Source: Methylobacter marinus A45
GTDB lineage: Bacteria; Pseudomonadota; Gammaproteobacteria; Methylococcales; Methylomonadaceae
Assembly: GCF_000383855.1 (NCBI RefSeq)
Contig: NZ_KB912877.1
Location: 3,454,282-3,518,281 of the forward strand
Length of the DNA: 64,000 nt
Direction: 5' to 3'
Both the position numbers and the translations under genes were made by a program. Under the pieces are notes generated by a model. It made no database searches. It saw nothing but the letters and a program-made list of their open reading frames with translations, and had not been told where the DNA came from. Shown here one piece after another: positions 17,430 to 26,626 of the stretch. Positions within the stretch are counted from its first letter, which is position 1; each line of letters begins with the position of its first letter.

Positions 17430-19124
17430 TTACAACACGATCCGGCGCTGATGAAACATCTCGGCCTTGGGTTCATGGCTGATGGTCAGCAGGGCGGCGT
17501 CGGGCAGCTTCTGGCTGATCAGTTTCATCATCTCGACTTCGCCCTCGGAACCTAGCGAGTCGAACGCCATTTCCATAAAGATCCACTTGGGCTGCTGCAG
17601 CAGCAGCCGGACCACGCCCAAACGCTGCTGTTGCTCGCGCGGCAGCGCTTTCTCCCAATTATCGACCTGATCAAGTTGCTCCACCAATTCCTTCAGGCCT
17701 GCGAGTTCAAGCGTATCCTCGAGCAGGGAAGGGCTGAAGTCCTCACAGGCGGACGGATAACAGATGGCCTCGCGCAAGGTGCCGGTCGGCAAGTACGGGC
17801 GCGGCGGCATGAAGAACAGGTATTCGTCGTCAGGCAGTTCGATCCGGCCGGTGCCCCAGGGCCATAGCCCCGCTATGGCCTTGAACAGCTTGGAACCGGT
17901 GAAGGCGTTGCCGGCGATAAGCACCCGTTCTCCGGCCTTGATCTCGTCATTGACGTTCGCCGCGCAGACAATGCCGTCAAGTCGGCTGATGCACAGATTT
18001 TCGAAATGCAGGACCGGCTGGTCCGTTTTTTCCAACACGATGCGATGCGGATCGGGACGCACGATCTCGTCCTCCAGATCATCCAGTGCCTGGACCAGGC
18101 TCAATACGCGGTCGGCCGAGGCGCGCCATTGCGCGACGCCGGCCATGTTGTCGACCGGCCAGGACAAAGCTGAAGCCATATGCCGGAATGCCTGCACCGA
18201 CTGCATCAAGGCGCCCAGGGTAATGGTGCCCCAGATATAGCGCGGCGCCGAGACCAGAACAGGGAAGGCCATGGACAGGACCGAATAGCCGGAGGTAAAA
18301 ATCAAAATATAGGTCCAGGCATGGGTTTGCCGGTTATAGGCGCCGACTATGTCCTGGAAAAGCGTCGAGAAATGCTTTTTCTCGCTGGCCTCGCCGTGAA
18401 TCAAGGCAATCGCCTGGGAATTCTCGCGCGCTTTTACCAGGCCATAGCGAAAATTGGCCTCGGTGGTTTGCTTGATGTCCGTCGCCTTGATCAGCGGCTG
18501 GCCTATCCACCAGCCTAAAACCGAAGCCCCGGCCGCATAAATCAGCGCTATCCAGACCAGATGGCCATAGATGGGAATTACGATAAAGCCCAAATCAAGC
18601 TTAACGACACCCGATAGCGTCCACAGGATTTTGGTGAAACTGATCAGCAGCAGCAAATTGTAAAATAACGAATGCAACAAGCCGATGGCGTTTTCGGTGG
18701 CGATACGGACATCCTCGGCGATGCGGCCATCCGGGTTATCGTGCTCGGCGGTCTGTATGTGGGTTACCTGATAATGGCGGCCTTTGATCATCCACCGGCC
18801 GGTCACGCGCTTTGTCAGCCAGTCCCGCCAGCCGATCTGCAGGTATCGCTTGACGTTCAGATGCAAGGCGGTGGCCGTCATGCTGGCTGCAAAGATCAGC
18901 AGCAGAAGCCCGACCTGCTTGAGCAGTCCGGACATTGAACGCTGTTCCAGGGCATCAAATAGCGCGGCGCTCCATTCCGTGATGATAACGGCAATGGCGA
19001 TCTGCACGATAGTCAGCACAATCAGGGCTAAAGTCGCCTTGCGAATGGCGGCCTTGTCTTCGGAATGCCAGTATGGACCGGCCAAGCGCATGAATTGGAT
19101 AAAAAATCCGCTGGATCCCTGCAT
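17430..19124 (-). CDS. BacA/YddA-type ABC transmembrane protein with degenerate nucleotide-binding domain
   Basis: A 564-residue protein with an SbmA/BacA-like membrane domain (about 1-340, six helices; WRDWLTKRVTGRWM is typical) fused to an ABC domain. The nucleotide-binding motifs are degraded. Walker A is GNAFTGSKL (405-413) instead of GxSGxGKST. The Q-loop Gln is Pro441 (FMPPRPYL). The signature is LPREQ (494-498) instead of LSxGE. Walker B ends in E518-M519 where D-E is expected. Only the H-loop His550 and the conserved AIAGLWPWG and EQQQRL-like frame remain. It is therefore unlikely to hydrolyse ATP. BacA-family relatives import antimicrobial peptides or cobalamin; SbmA itself lacks the ATPase domain and uses the proton gradient. 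GGAGA precedes the ATG by 8 nt. A GH5 gene follows in the operon and a 55-residue membrane ORF precedes it. Confidence 0.85.
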   Translation of the reverse strand: MQGSSGFFIQFMRLAGPYWHSEDKAAIRKATLALIVLTIVQIAIAVIITEWSAALFDALEQRSMSGLLKQVGLLLLIFAASMTATALHLNVKRYLQIGWRDWLTKRVTGRWMIKGRHYQVTHIQTAEHDNPDGRIAEDVRIATENAIGLLHSLFYNLLLLISFTKILWTLSGVVKLDLGFIVIPIYGHLVWIALIYAAGASVLGWWIGQPLIKATDIKQTTEANFRYGLVKARENSQAIALIHGEASEKKHFSTLFQDIVGAYNRQTHAWTYILIFTSGYSVLSMAFPVLVSAPRYIWGTITLGALMQSVQAFRHMASALSWPVDNMAGVAQWRASADRVLSLVQALDDLEDEIVRPDPHRIVLEKTDQPVLHFENLCISRLDGIVCAANVNDEIKAGERVLIAGNAFTGSKLFKAIAGLWPWGTGRIELPDDEYLFFMPPRPYLPTGTLREAICYPSACEDFSPSLLEDTLELAGLKELVEQLDQVDNWEKALPREQQQRLGVVRLLLQQPKWIFMEMAFDSLGSEGEVEMMKLISQKLPDAALLTISHEPKAEMFHQRRIVL

Positions 19125-19211
19125 GGGTGATTCTCCGCGTTAGGTGAGGGTATTACATGAACATCAGGACTGCTTGATCAAACATCACACTGAGGAAAGG
19201 CGCGGAGTGTG

Positions 19212-19379
19212 TTAGTCGGCCTGCTTTGCCGCGGTCACGGCGGATGTTTCGGAGGCGGATTCAAGTTCGGCTTTTTCCTGTTGGGAAAAATAAGTCCCGC
19301 CGACAATAAAGCTCATGATCAACACATAAACCACCGAAGCGATATAGCGGGCCTTCTTGGACTGTTGGTAACTATTCAT
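19212..19379 (-). CDS. Small single-span membrane protein, 55 residues
   Basis: The ORF runs from ATG (complement of 19377-19379) to TAA (19212-19214). The sequence starts MNSYQQSKKARYIASVV, continues through one hydrophobic segment (about residues 12-29, ending GGTY) and finishes with an acidic/Ala-rich tail ending AAKQAD. The positively charged N-terminus followed by a transmembrane helix predicts an N-in single-pass protein. It lies 87 bp upstream of the degenerate ABC gene on the same strand and could be an accessory subunit. The Shine-Dalgarno is weak. I do not recognise the family; conservation has not been tested. Confidence 0.5.
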   Translation of the reverse strand: MNSYQQSKKARYIASVVYVLIMSFIVGGTYFSQQEKAELESASETSAVTAAKQAD

Positions 19380-19552
19380 CAGTATCTTCGTTTAAGTTAA
19401 ATTTCAAGGAATTCCGCATTAAATCAAGCCTCATAGAGATGGTCAAGATAATAAAACGAGGCCGGGATTTCGGCCGTTTCGTGCCCGATCGCTGTTGTTG
19501 ACATTCGGCTGAACAGCGGCTTTGACAGGGCGCTGGTCCTGCTGAGGTCACC

Positions 19553-19918
19553 ATGAACGAAAACAAGATTACGGTTTATTACGACGGTGCCTGCCCGATA
19601 TGCAGACGCGACAGGCGGCATTATGAAAAGCTTGCGGGCAAGGGCGGCGAACAGGTCTGCTGGTTCGATATCACGGGGCAAGAGGAGCGGTTGCGCGAGT
19701 TGGGCATCGATCCCAGGAAAGCCTTGACGGAACTGCATGTCAGCGATGAGCAGGGGCGGGTGGTGTCGGAACTGGATGCCTATATTCTGCTGATGAGCAA
19801 AGTGCCGTTGCTGAAACCTGTCGCCTGGTTGATCGGTTTGCCTTTGATCCGGCCGCTGCTGGCCAGGATTTATCACCGGCAGGTCAACCGGCGGTTGAGG
19901 AAAAGAGGATTGCTTTGA
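19553..19918 (+). CDS. DCC family thiol-disulfide oxidoreductase-like protein (DUF393)
   Basis: A 121-residue protein with the family signature YYDGACPICRRDRRHY near the N-terminus (residues 9-24), giving the D-G-x-C-x-x-C motif, and W-F-D-I at about 43-46. DUF393 proteins have a thioredoxin-like fold and are assumed to be thiol-disulfide exchangers; their substrates are not established. A hydrophobic stretch near residues 88-104 may lie against the membrane. The ATG follows a GAGGT at 19544-19548. It is divergent from the small membrane ORF and followed by repeat D. Confidence 0.85.
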   Translation: MNENKITVYYDGACPICRRDRRHYEKLAGKGGEQVCWFDITGQEERLRELGIDPRKALTELHVSDEQGRVVSELDAYILLMSKVPLLKPVAWLIGLPLIRPLLARIYHRQVNRRLRKRGLL

Positions 19919-19938
19919 GGGCTTGTTGAGTGCGTGCG

Positions 19939-20005
19939 AGCTGGGTTGGCGCTTTAGCGCCAACCCAGCATGGGCGGCCCCGAACGCCGGGTTTATCAGT
20001 CCGCC
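19939..20005 (+). repeat. Dispersed repeat family D, copy 2
   Basis: It starts with a perfect palindrome, CTGGGTTGGCGC-TTTA-GCGCCAACCCAG, then GCATGGGCGGCC and CCGGGTTTATCAGTCC. It may also act as a transcription terminator or mRNA-stabilising hairpin after the DCC gene. It is related to 6731-6810 and 22181-22254. Confidence 0.65.
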
Positions 20006-20074
20006 CTCCCGCTGTGAAAAGCTCCGGTTCCCGGCGCGGCAAACGGGATAAAAAGCGCCTGCGGGCGGAATCGA

Positions 20075-20578
20075 TCAATAAATCCTGCCGAACAAATCCA
20101 CATGCGTCAGATACAGCCTCAAATCAAACTCAAATTGATGATAGGCCGGTTCCATGTATTCACACAGTTTGTAAAATGCCTTGTTATGCTCTTTTTCCTT
20201 TAAATGCGCCAGTTCGTGCACGACGATCATGCGCAGGAATTCGATCGGCACCTGTTTAAAGACGGAGCCTATGCGGATTTCGTTTTTCGCTTTCAGCTTG
20301 CCGCCCTGTACCCTGGATATGAACGTATGGAGGCCCAGGGCATGATGCAGGACATTGATTTTATCGTCATAAATGACTTTGCTGAGCGGCTGGGACTTGC
20401 GCAGCCAGGTGTTTTTCATATCCACGACATAGGCGTAAAGCGCCTTGTCCGTCCGGATGTCATGGGCCGTGGGGTATTTTTTCAGCAGCAGCTCCCCCAG
20501 TTTTTTGGTATGGATCAGATGCTGTATCTGATCGGTTATTTTTTCGGGATAGCCGGCCAAATAGTGTAATTCTTGCAT
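20075..20578 (-). CDS. YgjP-like zinc metallopeptidase (M48/DUF45 type)
   Basis: About 167 residues from the preferred ATG at 20578 (AAAGG 7 nt upstream); an ATG at 20602 would add eight residues. The motif VVHELAHLKEKEHNKAFY holds the HExxH zinc site, followed by a third ligand His/Glu, as in the DUF45/YgjP peptidases. Y-L-T-H near the C-terminus is also typical. There is no signal sequence, so it is cytoplasmic. Substrates of YgjP-like proteins are unknown; they are often found near restriction-modification or DNA-metabolism genes, which is not the case here. Confidence 0.85.
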   Translation of the reverse strand: MQELHYLAGYPEKITDQIQHLIHTKKLGELLLKKYPTAHDIRTDKALYAYVVDMKNTWLRKSQPLSKVIYDDKINVLHHALGLHTFISRVQGGKLKAKNEIRIGSVFKQVPIEFLRMIVVHELAHLKEKEHNKAFYKLCEYMEPAYHQFEFDLRLYLTHVDLFGRIY

Positions 20579-20708
20579 GGGTTTACCTTTGCTACGAGAC
20601 ATTGCCGATCCGCATGACGGCCCGCTTACGTTATGATATCGGCGACGGCAATGTCAACAAGTCCCATCAGGGAGTAATCTTGGATATTCAGACGACAACG
20701 AGGGTGCG

Positions 20709-21959
20709 ATGACGGAAAAATCGGTAAAAACGAAACGATGGGAGGCGGCCTTGACGCTGCTGCTGTGGTTGTCGGTTCTGGGCTTTATGGGCGCTGTCAA
20801 TGCCCGGCAGGCCGCGGCGCCTCCGCCATCTTCGCAGGACGCGGCACCCCGGCGGGCCGCCGATATTGAGGTTTTCGTGCGCGAGGGCTGCCCGCACTGC
20901 GAGAAGGCCGAGGAATTCTTGAAACTGTTGGCCTTCGAGCAACCCCGGTTGCTTATTGTCGTGCGCGACATCCACCGCGACCCGGGCGCGCTCGAACGCC
21001 TGATGGACATCGCCGAAGCGGCAGGCACAAGCTTGAGCGTGCCGACATTTCAGGTGCGCGGACAAACCATCGTCGGCTTTGCCGGCCAGGAGAGCACAGG
21101 GAGGCTGATCCGCAACATCCTGGCGTCGCCCCCGCCGAAGCGTCAATCCCCGCCGGGAACGGCCGAAACCTGCGAACCGGAAGCGCCGCAGCCCTGCGAG
21201 GCGGAGACTGGCGCAGCCGGACCGGACACTTTTGATTTGACGTTTCTGGGCCGGCGCATAACCCTGGAACAGGTGGGGCTGCCGCTGTTTACGATCGCGA
21301 TGGGACTGCTGGACGGTTTCAATCCCTGCTCCATGTGGGTTCTGATCCTGATGATCTCGCTGCTGGCGCCCATGCAGGACCGGATGCGCATGTTTGCGGT
21401 CGCCGGCGCGTTCATCGCCGTCGAAGGTATCGCCTATTTTATTTTTATGGCGGCTTGGCTTAATCTGTTTCTGATCATAGGTCTCTCGCGCGTCTCGGAA
21501 ATCGTCATCGCCGGAATTGCCATGCTGGCCGGCGCGATCAACCTGAAGGATTTCTGGGTTTACGGCTGGGGCGTATCGCTGTCGATCCCTGAATCCGCCA
21601 GGCCCGGCATCTACGCCAGAATCCGCGCGATCCTGCAAGCCGAGAATCTGCGCGGCGCCATGATCGGCGCCGTGGTGCTGGCCATTCTGGTGCAGATCGT
21701 CGAATTTCTCTGCACCTCGGGGTTTCCGGCGCTTTACACGCGCATTCTGACCATGCGGCAACTGGAAGGTCTGAGTTATTACGGCTATCTGTTGCTTTAC
21801 AATCTCGCTTATATGCTCGATGACGCGATCGTGCTGGGCATCGGTATTATCACGCTCAGCCAGCGACGGCTGCAGGAAAAGGAAGGGCGCTGGCTGAAAC
21901 TGATCAGCGGACTGGTCATGGCGGGGCTGGGCTTGTATTTGCTGGTTTCGCCGTTTTGA
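20709..21959 (+). CDS. Membrane protein with glutaredoxin-like and CcdA/DsbD-like domains
   Basis: A 416-residue protein. After an N-terminal hydrophobic segment (about 13-31) comes a periplasmic glutaredoxin-like domain, FVREGCPHCEKAEEF with C61 and C64, and the cis-Pro loop SVPTFQVRGQ. A membrane domain of about seven helices begins with LLDGFNPCSMWVL and contains a second conserved Cys in VEFLCTSGFP. The two membrane cysteines and GxNPC block are the pattern of CcdA/DsbD transporters that pass electrons from cytoplasmic thioredoxin to the periplasm. Here the thiol domain is fused at the N-terminus. The likely role is reduction of periplasmic disulfides, for example for cytochrome c or copper-enzyme maturation, which would suit a methanotroph. 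The partner substrate is unknown. Confidence 0.8.
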   Translation: MTEKSVKTKRWEAALTLLLWLSVLGFMGAVNARQAAAPPPSSQDAAPRRAADIEVFVREGCPHCEKAEEFLKLLAFEQPRLLIVVRDIHRDPGALERLMDIAEAAGTSLSVPTFQVRGQTIVGFAGQESTGRLIRNILASPPPKRQSPPGTAETCEPEAPQPCEAETGAAGPDTFDLTFLGRRITLEQVGLPLFTIAMGLLDGFNPCSMWVLILMISLLAPMQDRMRMFAVAGAFIAVEGIAYFIFMAAWLNLFLIIGLSRVSEIVIAGIAMLAGAINLKDFWVYGWGVSLSIPESARPGIYARIRAILQAENLRGAMIGAVVLAILVQIVEFLCTSGFPALYTRILTMRQLEGLSYYGYLLLYNLAYMLDDAIVLGIGIITLSQRRLQEKEGRWLKLISGLVMAGLGLYLLVSPF

Positions 21960-21990
21960 TGGCCTTGAGTTCCAAATGTTCAGATCAAAC

Positions 21991-22180
21991 GGGGCGTCTG
22001 TATCGTATGGATGCATTGTAGGGGCGGACCTGCGTGTCCGCCCTGTTTCGGGTGCACAACAGGCTATCGGAGAACCGCTGACCGAAGAGGAACCGCTGGG
22101 CAAGGGCGAACACACAGGTTCGTCCCCACGTGTCTGTTCATTTTATGGTATCAGGGCACCAAACCGTAGGAATTGCCAGC
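21991..22180 (-). repeat. 190-bp dispersed repeat family C, copy 2 (inverted)
   Basis: This is the reverse-complement match of 6901-7088. It carries internal GGGGCGGAC/GTCCGCCC and GGGCGAACAC/ cognate palindromes. It runs directly into repeat D copy 3 at 22181 without the 92-bp insert present in the first composite. Confidence 0.85.
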
Positions 22181-22254
22181 ACGGTAGGCCGGGTTGTTAA
22201 ACCCGGCATCTCGGAGTTGCCCATGCCGGGTTTCCGCAAAGCGCCAATCCAGCT
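22181..22254 (-). repeat. Dispersed repeat family D, copy 3 (inverted)
   Basis: It is related in reverse complement to 6731-6810. The remaining 22255-22465 is AT-rich and presumably holds the promoter of the histidine kinase. A possible 28-codon ORF with an AGAGGA ribosome-binding site (22298-22384) is too weak to call. Confidence 0.65.
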
Positions 22255-22465
22255 CACGCTCTGCCTTCCGGGTAATTTCGCGCAATGAGAGGAAAACATG
22301 AAAAAAACAGAAAGCAAATTAAATTATCTGAAATTAATCCGTCATTATTTTATTCTTATTGCCATGAGCAAAAATCTTTTGTAGGTCGTCATATCATGAA
22401 AAATGAGTAATGGATTTTTCCTCGGTAAATCAGATAGTGGCGGCGTTAAAAAATGGAGTTATTAG

Positions 22466-24541
22466 ATGCAGGCGTTGATTCAATTTTTGTTTGGTGTGGA
22501 AGAGTTTATGCCGCATGGTTTCTGCTTTCTCTGGAAACCGCAGTTGCTCTGGCTTTTTGTTATTTCCGATGTGGCCATTGCGCTGGCGTATTTTTCCATT
22601 CCACTGGCCTTGGGGTATTTTTTATACAAGCGGCAAGACATCGAATATCGATGGGTTTTTGTATTATTCAGCCTTTTTATTTTTGCCTGCGGCGCGACGC
22701 ATTTATTATCGGCCTTCACTATCTGGAAACCGATCTATGGCTTGCACGCGACAATGAAGGCCATCACTGCCATGCTGTCCCTGGCGACCGCGATCATCTT
22801 GTGGCCGCTCATTCCAAAGGCTATTCTCATTCCGAGCCGAAGCCAGTTAATGAAAGCGAATCGGGAGCTGGAACAAGAAATTTTTGTTCATAAGGAAACC
22901 CGAAAAACATTGAAGCAGTTAAACGAGGATCTGGATCATCAGGTTGAACTCAGGACAAAAGAACTGCTGGAGGTCAATCAGGCTCTCAAACACAGCGAGC
23001 AGCGCTTCAAACGGGTGGTGAACATTATTCCGGCGGCGCTATTCACGATCAAACAGACCGATAATCCCAAATCGCCTTGTCAGGTTTCTTTCATCGGCGA
23101 TTCAATTACCTCTATTTCAGGCTACGAACCCTCCCGATGGTATACGGATAAAACGTTATGGATGGATCACGCTTGCCCTGATAGTGACGGCACTTTATTC
23201 GCCTTCATCGACACGCTCGTCGGCAAGCGCGATATGACCGCTGAGTCGGTACACACCCTGCCGGCCTGGCATCATCAATGGCGCTTGCGGCATCCGTCCA
23301 AGGGCGAGATCTGGCTGGAGGGTTGCTCGGTTCCGGAGGTCGAGGCCGATGGCAGTATTTTGTGGTATGGCTTTATTCATGATGTTACCGAACGCAAGCG
23401 TCCCGAGGAAGCGTTGCGCGAGGCCGACCGCCGCAAGGATGAATTTCTTGCCATGCTTGCTCATGAGTTGCGCAACCCGCTCGCGCCCATCCGTAATGCT
23501 GTGCAGTTGATGAAGGAACAGGATTTTAGCGCCAATCCCATGCTGGAATGGATTTGTAATGTGATTGGCCGTCAGGCCAGTCATATGGCGCGCCTGCTGG
23601 ATGACCTGCTCGATGTCGCGCGCACGATGCAGGGCAAGATTTCGCTGAAGATCGAACCTTTCAATCTGACTGAGATTGTGGATAGTGCCGTCGAAACCTG
23701 TGGTCCCTTGATCAAAGACCGTCAACAGAAGCTGGAGATTTTACGTCCGATACCCCCTCTATGGGTTAAAGGCGATCACCTGCGCCTGGCGCAGGTGCTT
23801 TCCAATCTGCTCAATAATGCTTCCAGATATACCGATGAAGGCGGCCTGATCACGCTGAGCGTGAGCCAGGAGGAAGCCATGGCCGTGATCAAGGTGCGGG
23901 ATACGGGTATCGGCATCGCGCCCGAAATGCTGCCGCATATTTTCGATCTTTTTACCCAGGCCGACGGTTCGTTATCGCACTCCCGGGGCGGTTTGGGAGT
24001 CGGGCTTACCCTGGTGCGCAGACTGGTAGAGATGCACGGGGGCACGGCGAGCGCCGCGAGCGCGGGCATTGGCCAGGGCAGTGAATTCACGGTGCACCTG
24101 CCGCTGGTTTCGGATGTGCAATATAAGGCCGTCGAGCCTGCCCGGGCAGAATCCCAGCCGTTATGTGCCAAACTGCGTATTCTGGTCGTGGACGACTATC
24201 CGGACGCCCTGGAAAGTCTGTCCATGCTGCTCCAGGCGGAAGGGCATGACGTCGATACGGCCAACTGCGGCGTCAAAGCCGTCGAACGGGCGCAAGCCTT
24301 CCGTCCGCAAGTAGTCTTGCTGGATATCGGTCTTCCCGACCTGGACGGTTATGAAGTGGCGCAACGGCTGCGTGAACTGCCGGAAACACAGCAGGCTGTC
24401 CTGGTCGCCTTAACCGGTTATGGCCAGCCTGAAGACCGCGCACGCTCAAAGCGCGCGGGCTTCGATCATCATCTGCTGAAACCGGTGGACCCCGATGTTC
24501 TGGCTGATCTATTGGCATCAGCGGGCGAAACCCGGCGATAG
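22466..24541 (+). CDS. Hybrid sensor histidine kinase with ethylene-receptor-like N-terminus
   Basis: A 691-residue protein. Residues 24-115 form three membrane helices matching the ethylene-binding domain of plant ETR1 and cyanobacterial homologues: ISDVAIALAYFSIPL (helix 1), YRWVFVLFSLFIFACGATHL (helix 2) and a third helix about 95-115. ETR1's D25, Y32, I62, C65 and H69 correspond to D35, Y42, I72, C75 and H79 here. A coiled segment (about 125-175) and a PAS domain (about 178-310) follow. Then come HisKA (FLAMLAHELRNPLAP, H333), a HATPase domain (N, G1, G2 boxes; DTGIGIAPEML, GGLGVGL) and a C-terminal receiver (DD 576-577, phospho-acceptor D620, K about 672). Copper(I) and ethylene binding is predicted from the conserved C75/H79. 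No separate response regulator is adjacent. The ATG has only a weak Shine-Dalgarno. Confidence 0.9.
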   Translation: MQALIQFLFGVEEFMPHGFCFLWKPQLLWLFVISDVAIALAYFSIPLALGYFLYKRQDIEYRWVFVLFSLFIFACGATHLLSAFTIWKPIYGLHATMKAITAMLSLATAIILWPLIPKAILIPSRSQLMKANRELEQEIFVHKETRKTLKQLNEDLDHQVELRTKELLEVNQALKHSEQRFKRVVNIIPAALFTIKQTDNPKSPCQVSFIGDSITSISGYEPSRWYTDKTLWMDHACPDSDGTLFAFIDTLVGKRDMTAESVHTLPAWHHQWRLRHPSKGEIWLEGCSVPEVEADGSILWYGFIHDVTERKRPEEALREADRRKDEFLAMLAHELRNPLAPIRNAVQLMKEQDFSANPMLEWICNVIGRQASHMARLLDDLLDVARTMQGKISLKIEPFNLTEIVDSAVETCGPLIKDRQQKLEILRPIPPLWVKGDHLRLAQVLSNLLNNASRYTDEGGLITLSVSQEEAMAVIKVRDTGIGIAPEMLPHIFDLFTQADGSLSHSRGGLGVGLTLVRRLVEMHGGTASAASAGIGQGSEFTVHLPLVSDVQYKAVEPARAESQPLCAKLRILVVDDYPDALESLSMLLQAEGHDVDTANCGVKAVERAQAFRPQVVLLDIGLPDLDGYEVAQRLRELPETQQAVLVALTGYGQPEDRARSKRAGFDHHLLKPVDPDVLADLLASAGETRR

Positions 24542-24567
24542 GCGGCAGCGTTGGGGTATGCGCTTTT

Positions 24568-25710
<1,143 letters not shown>

Positions 25711-25751
25711 TTAGGATTTAGCGTCGGGGATGGCTGCATAAGCATTATTAG

Positions 25752-25864
25752 CCACGAAGATTACGAAGAAAATCATTGCATCGATCAGTACATTAAAACT
25801 TCGTGCGCTCCGTATCCTTCGTGGTTAAATCGCTTAGCGAAGTGCGAATGAATTCGCACCTACA
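25752..25864. repeat. Inverted-repeat cluster (CCACGAAG palindrome and family A repeat)
   Basis: CCACGAAGATTACGAAG at 25752-25768 faces CTTCGTGCGCTCCGTATCCTTCGTGG (25800-25825). It is followed by GTGCGAATGAATTCGCACCTACA (25842-25864), the same palindrome as at 2239-2262. The CCACGAAG type recurs at 58289-58426. They fill the gap between the arsC-like gene and dapE. Confidence 0.65.
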
Positions 25865-25878
25865 ATTTACCGTCATAA

Positions 25879-26268
25879 TCAAGTTGACTGACTACTGGTT
25901 TCTTTCGCCGCTTTTGTCCCCGACAGGTTTGCGGCATACCCGCCATCCCTGGCGGTATAGCCGATAATAATTTGATCACCGGTATCGAGGACCGGGCGCT
26001 TGATCAGCGTCGGTGTCTCAAGCATCAATTGCAGGGCTTTGTCCTGCGTCAGATCGGCTTGTTGCTCGGCGCTGAGCTGGCGCCAGCTGGTGCTGCCGCG
26101 GTTCAGCAGTTTGTTCCAGTCGGCATGGGCGGCAAAATGCGCGAGCTGCTCGGGTGTGAGTCCGTCGGACCTGAAATCATGGAACCGGTAGGCGATGCCG
26201 TTTTCATCCAGCCATTTGCGGGCTTTTTTGACGGTATCGCAGTTTTTGATGCCGTAGAGTGTGTACAT
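25879..26268 (-). CDS. ArsC/Spx-family reductase-like protein (YffB type)
   Basis: A 129-residue thioredoxin-fold protein: MYTLYGIKNCDTVKKARKWL carries the single N-terminal Cys, followed by HDFRSDGL, LLNRGSTSWRQL and KRPVLDTGDQIIIGY. It lacks the Cys triad of true arsenate reductases and matches the short YffB/Spx-like group commonly found beside dapE in Gammaproteobacteria, an arrangement seen here. The reaction is not established; a glutathione-dependent thiol reductase has been proposed for the family. It starts 7 nt downstream of the 80-residue gene and is presumably in the same transcript. Confidence 0.85.
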   Translation of the reverse strand: MYTLYGIKNCDTVKKARKWLDENGIAYRFHDFRSDGLTPEQLAHFAAHADWNKLLNRGSTSWRQLSAEQQADLTQDKALQLMLETPTLIKRPVLDTGDQIIIGYTARDGGYAANLSGTKAAKETSSQST

Positions 26269-26275
26269 GAGGGGC

Positions 26276-26518
26276 TTACAATTGGCTATTCAGTAATTCA
26301 TCGATGGTGGGCAGTTCTTTGTCGGCCTTGCAGCGGGATTTGTACAGGTCAACGAATTCCATGAACGCCTGCTCAAGATCCGACAGAATGTCTTCCTCGT
26401 TGGCGCGCTCATCGGCGGGCACATCGGAAGAATCCAAATACTCTTTCTGCAGTGCTATTTCACTGTTAAGCGCAAGCGTGGCATAAATGATGGCGTTGCT
26501 GGATAGATTCTGGCTCAT
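26276..26518 (-). CDS. Small hypothetical protein, 80 residues
   Basis: The protein is soluble, acidic and predicted to be mostly helical (MSQNLSSNAIIYATLALNS..., then a Glu/Asp-rich middle and PTIDELLNSQL). I do not recognise a named domain. Its position, directly upstream of the YffB-like gene (7-nt gap) and downstream of dapD behind a terminator, indicates a two-gene unit with the arsC-like gene. The ATG at 26518 is preceded by a CAGGACATCGCC stretch with AGGA as a possible Shine-Dalgarno. Confidence 0.7.
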   Translation of the reverse strand: MSQNLSSNAIIYATLALNSEIALQKEYLDSSDVPADERANEEDILSDLEQAFMEFVDLYKSRCKADKELPTIDELLNSQL

Positions 26519-26557
26519 GGCGATGTCCTGCTTTAGGGAGTGAAATGTAGAGTCGGT

Positions 26558-26590
26558 AAAAAAACAGGGGCGATACAGTATCGCCCCCAG
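26558..26590 (-). terminator. Rho-independent terminator after dapD
   Basis: On the minus strand, GGGGCGATACTGTATCGCCCC (26567-26587; 8-bp GC-rich stem plus palindromic loop) is followed by TGTTTTTTT. It lies 37-69 bp downstream of the dapD stop. Confidence 0.85.
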
Positions 26591-26626
26591 GTCTATTATT
26601 ATTGTTTGGTTGGTTGTTATTATTGC

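Noticed and set aside
20688-22115. 475-residue ORF on the minus strand
   Set aside because: Antisense to the glutaredoxin/CcdA-like gene; Gln/Arg/His-rich composition typical of shadow frames; begins inside repeat C.
22298-22384. 28-codon ORF with AGAGGA upstream, before the histidine kinase
   Set aside because: Low-complexity AT-rich peptide, no supporting context; could be chance.
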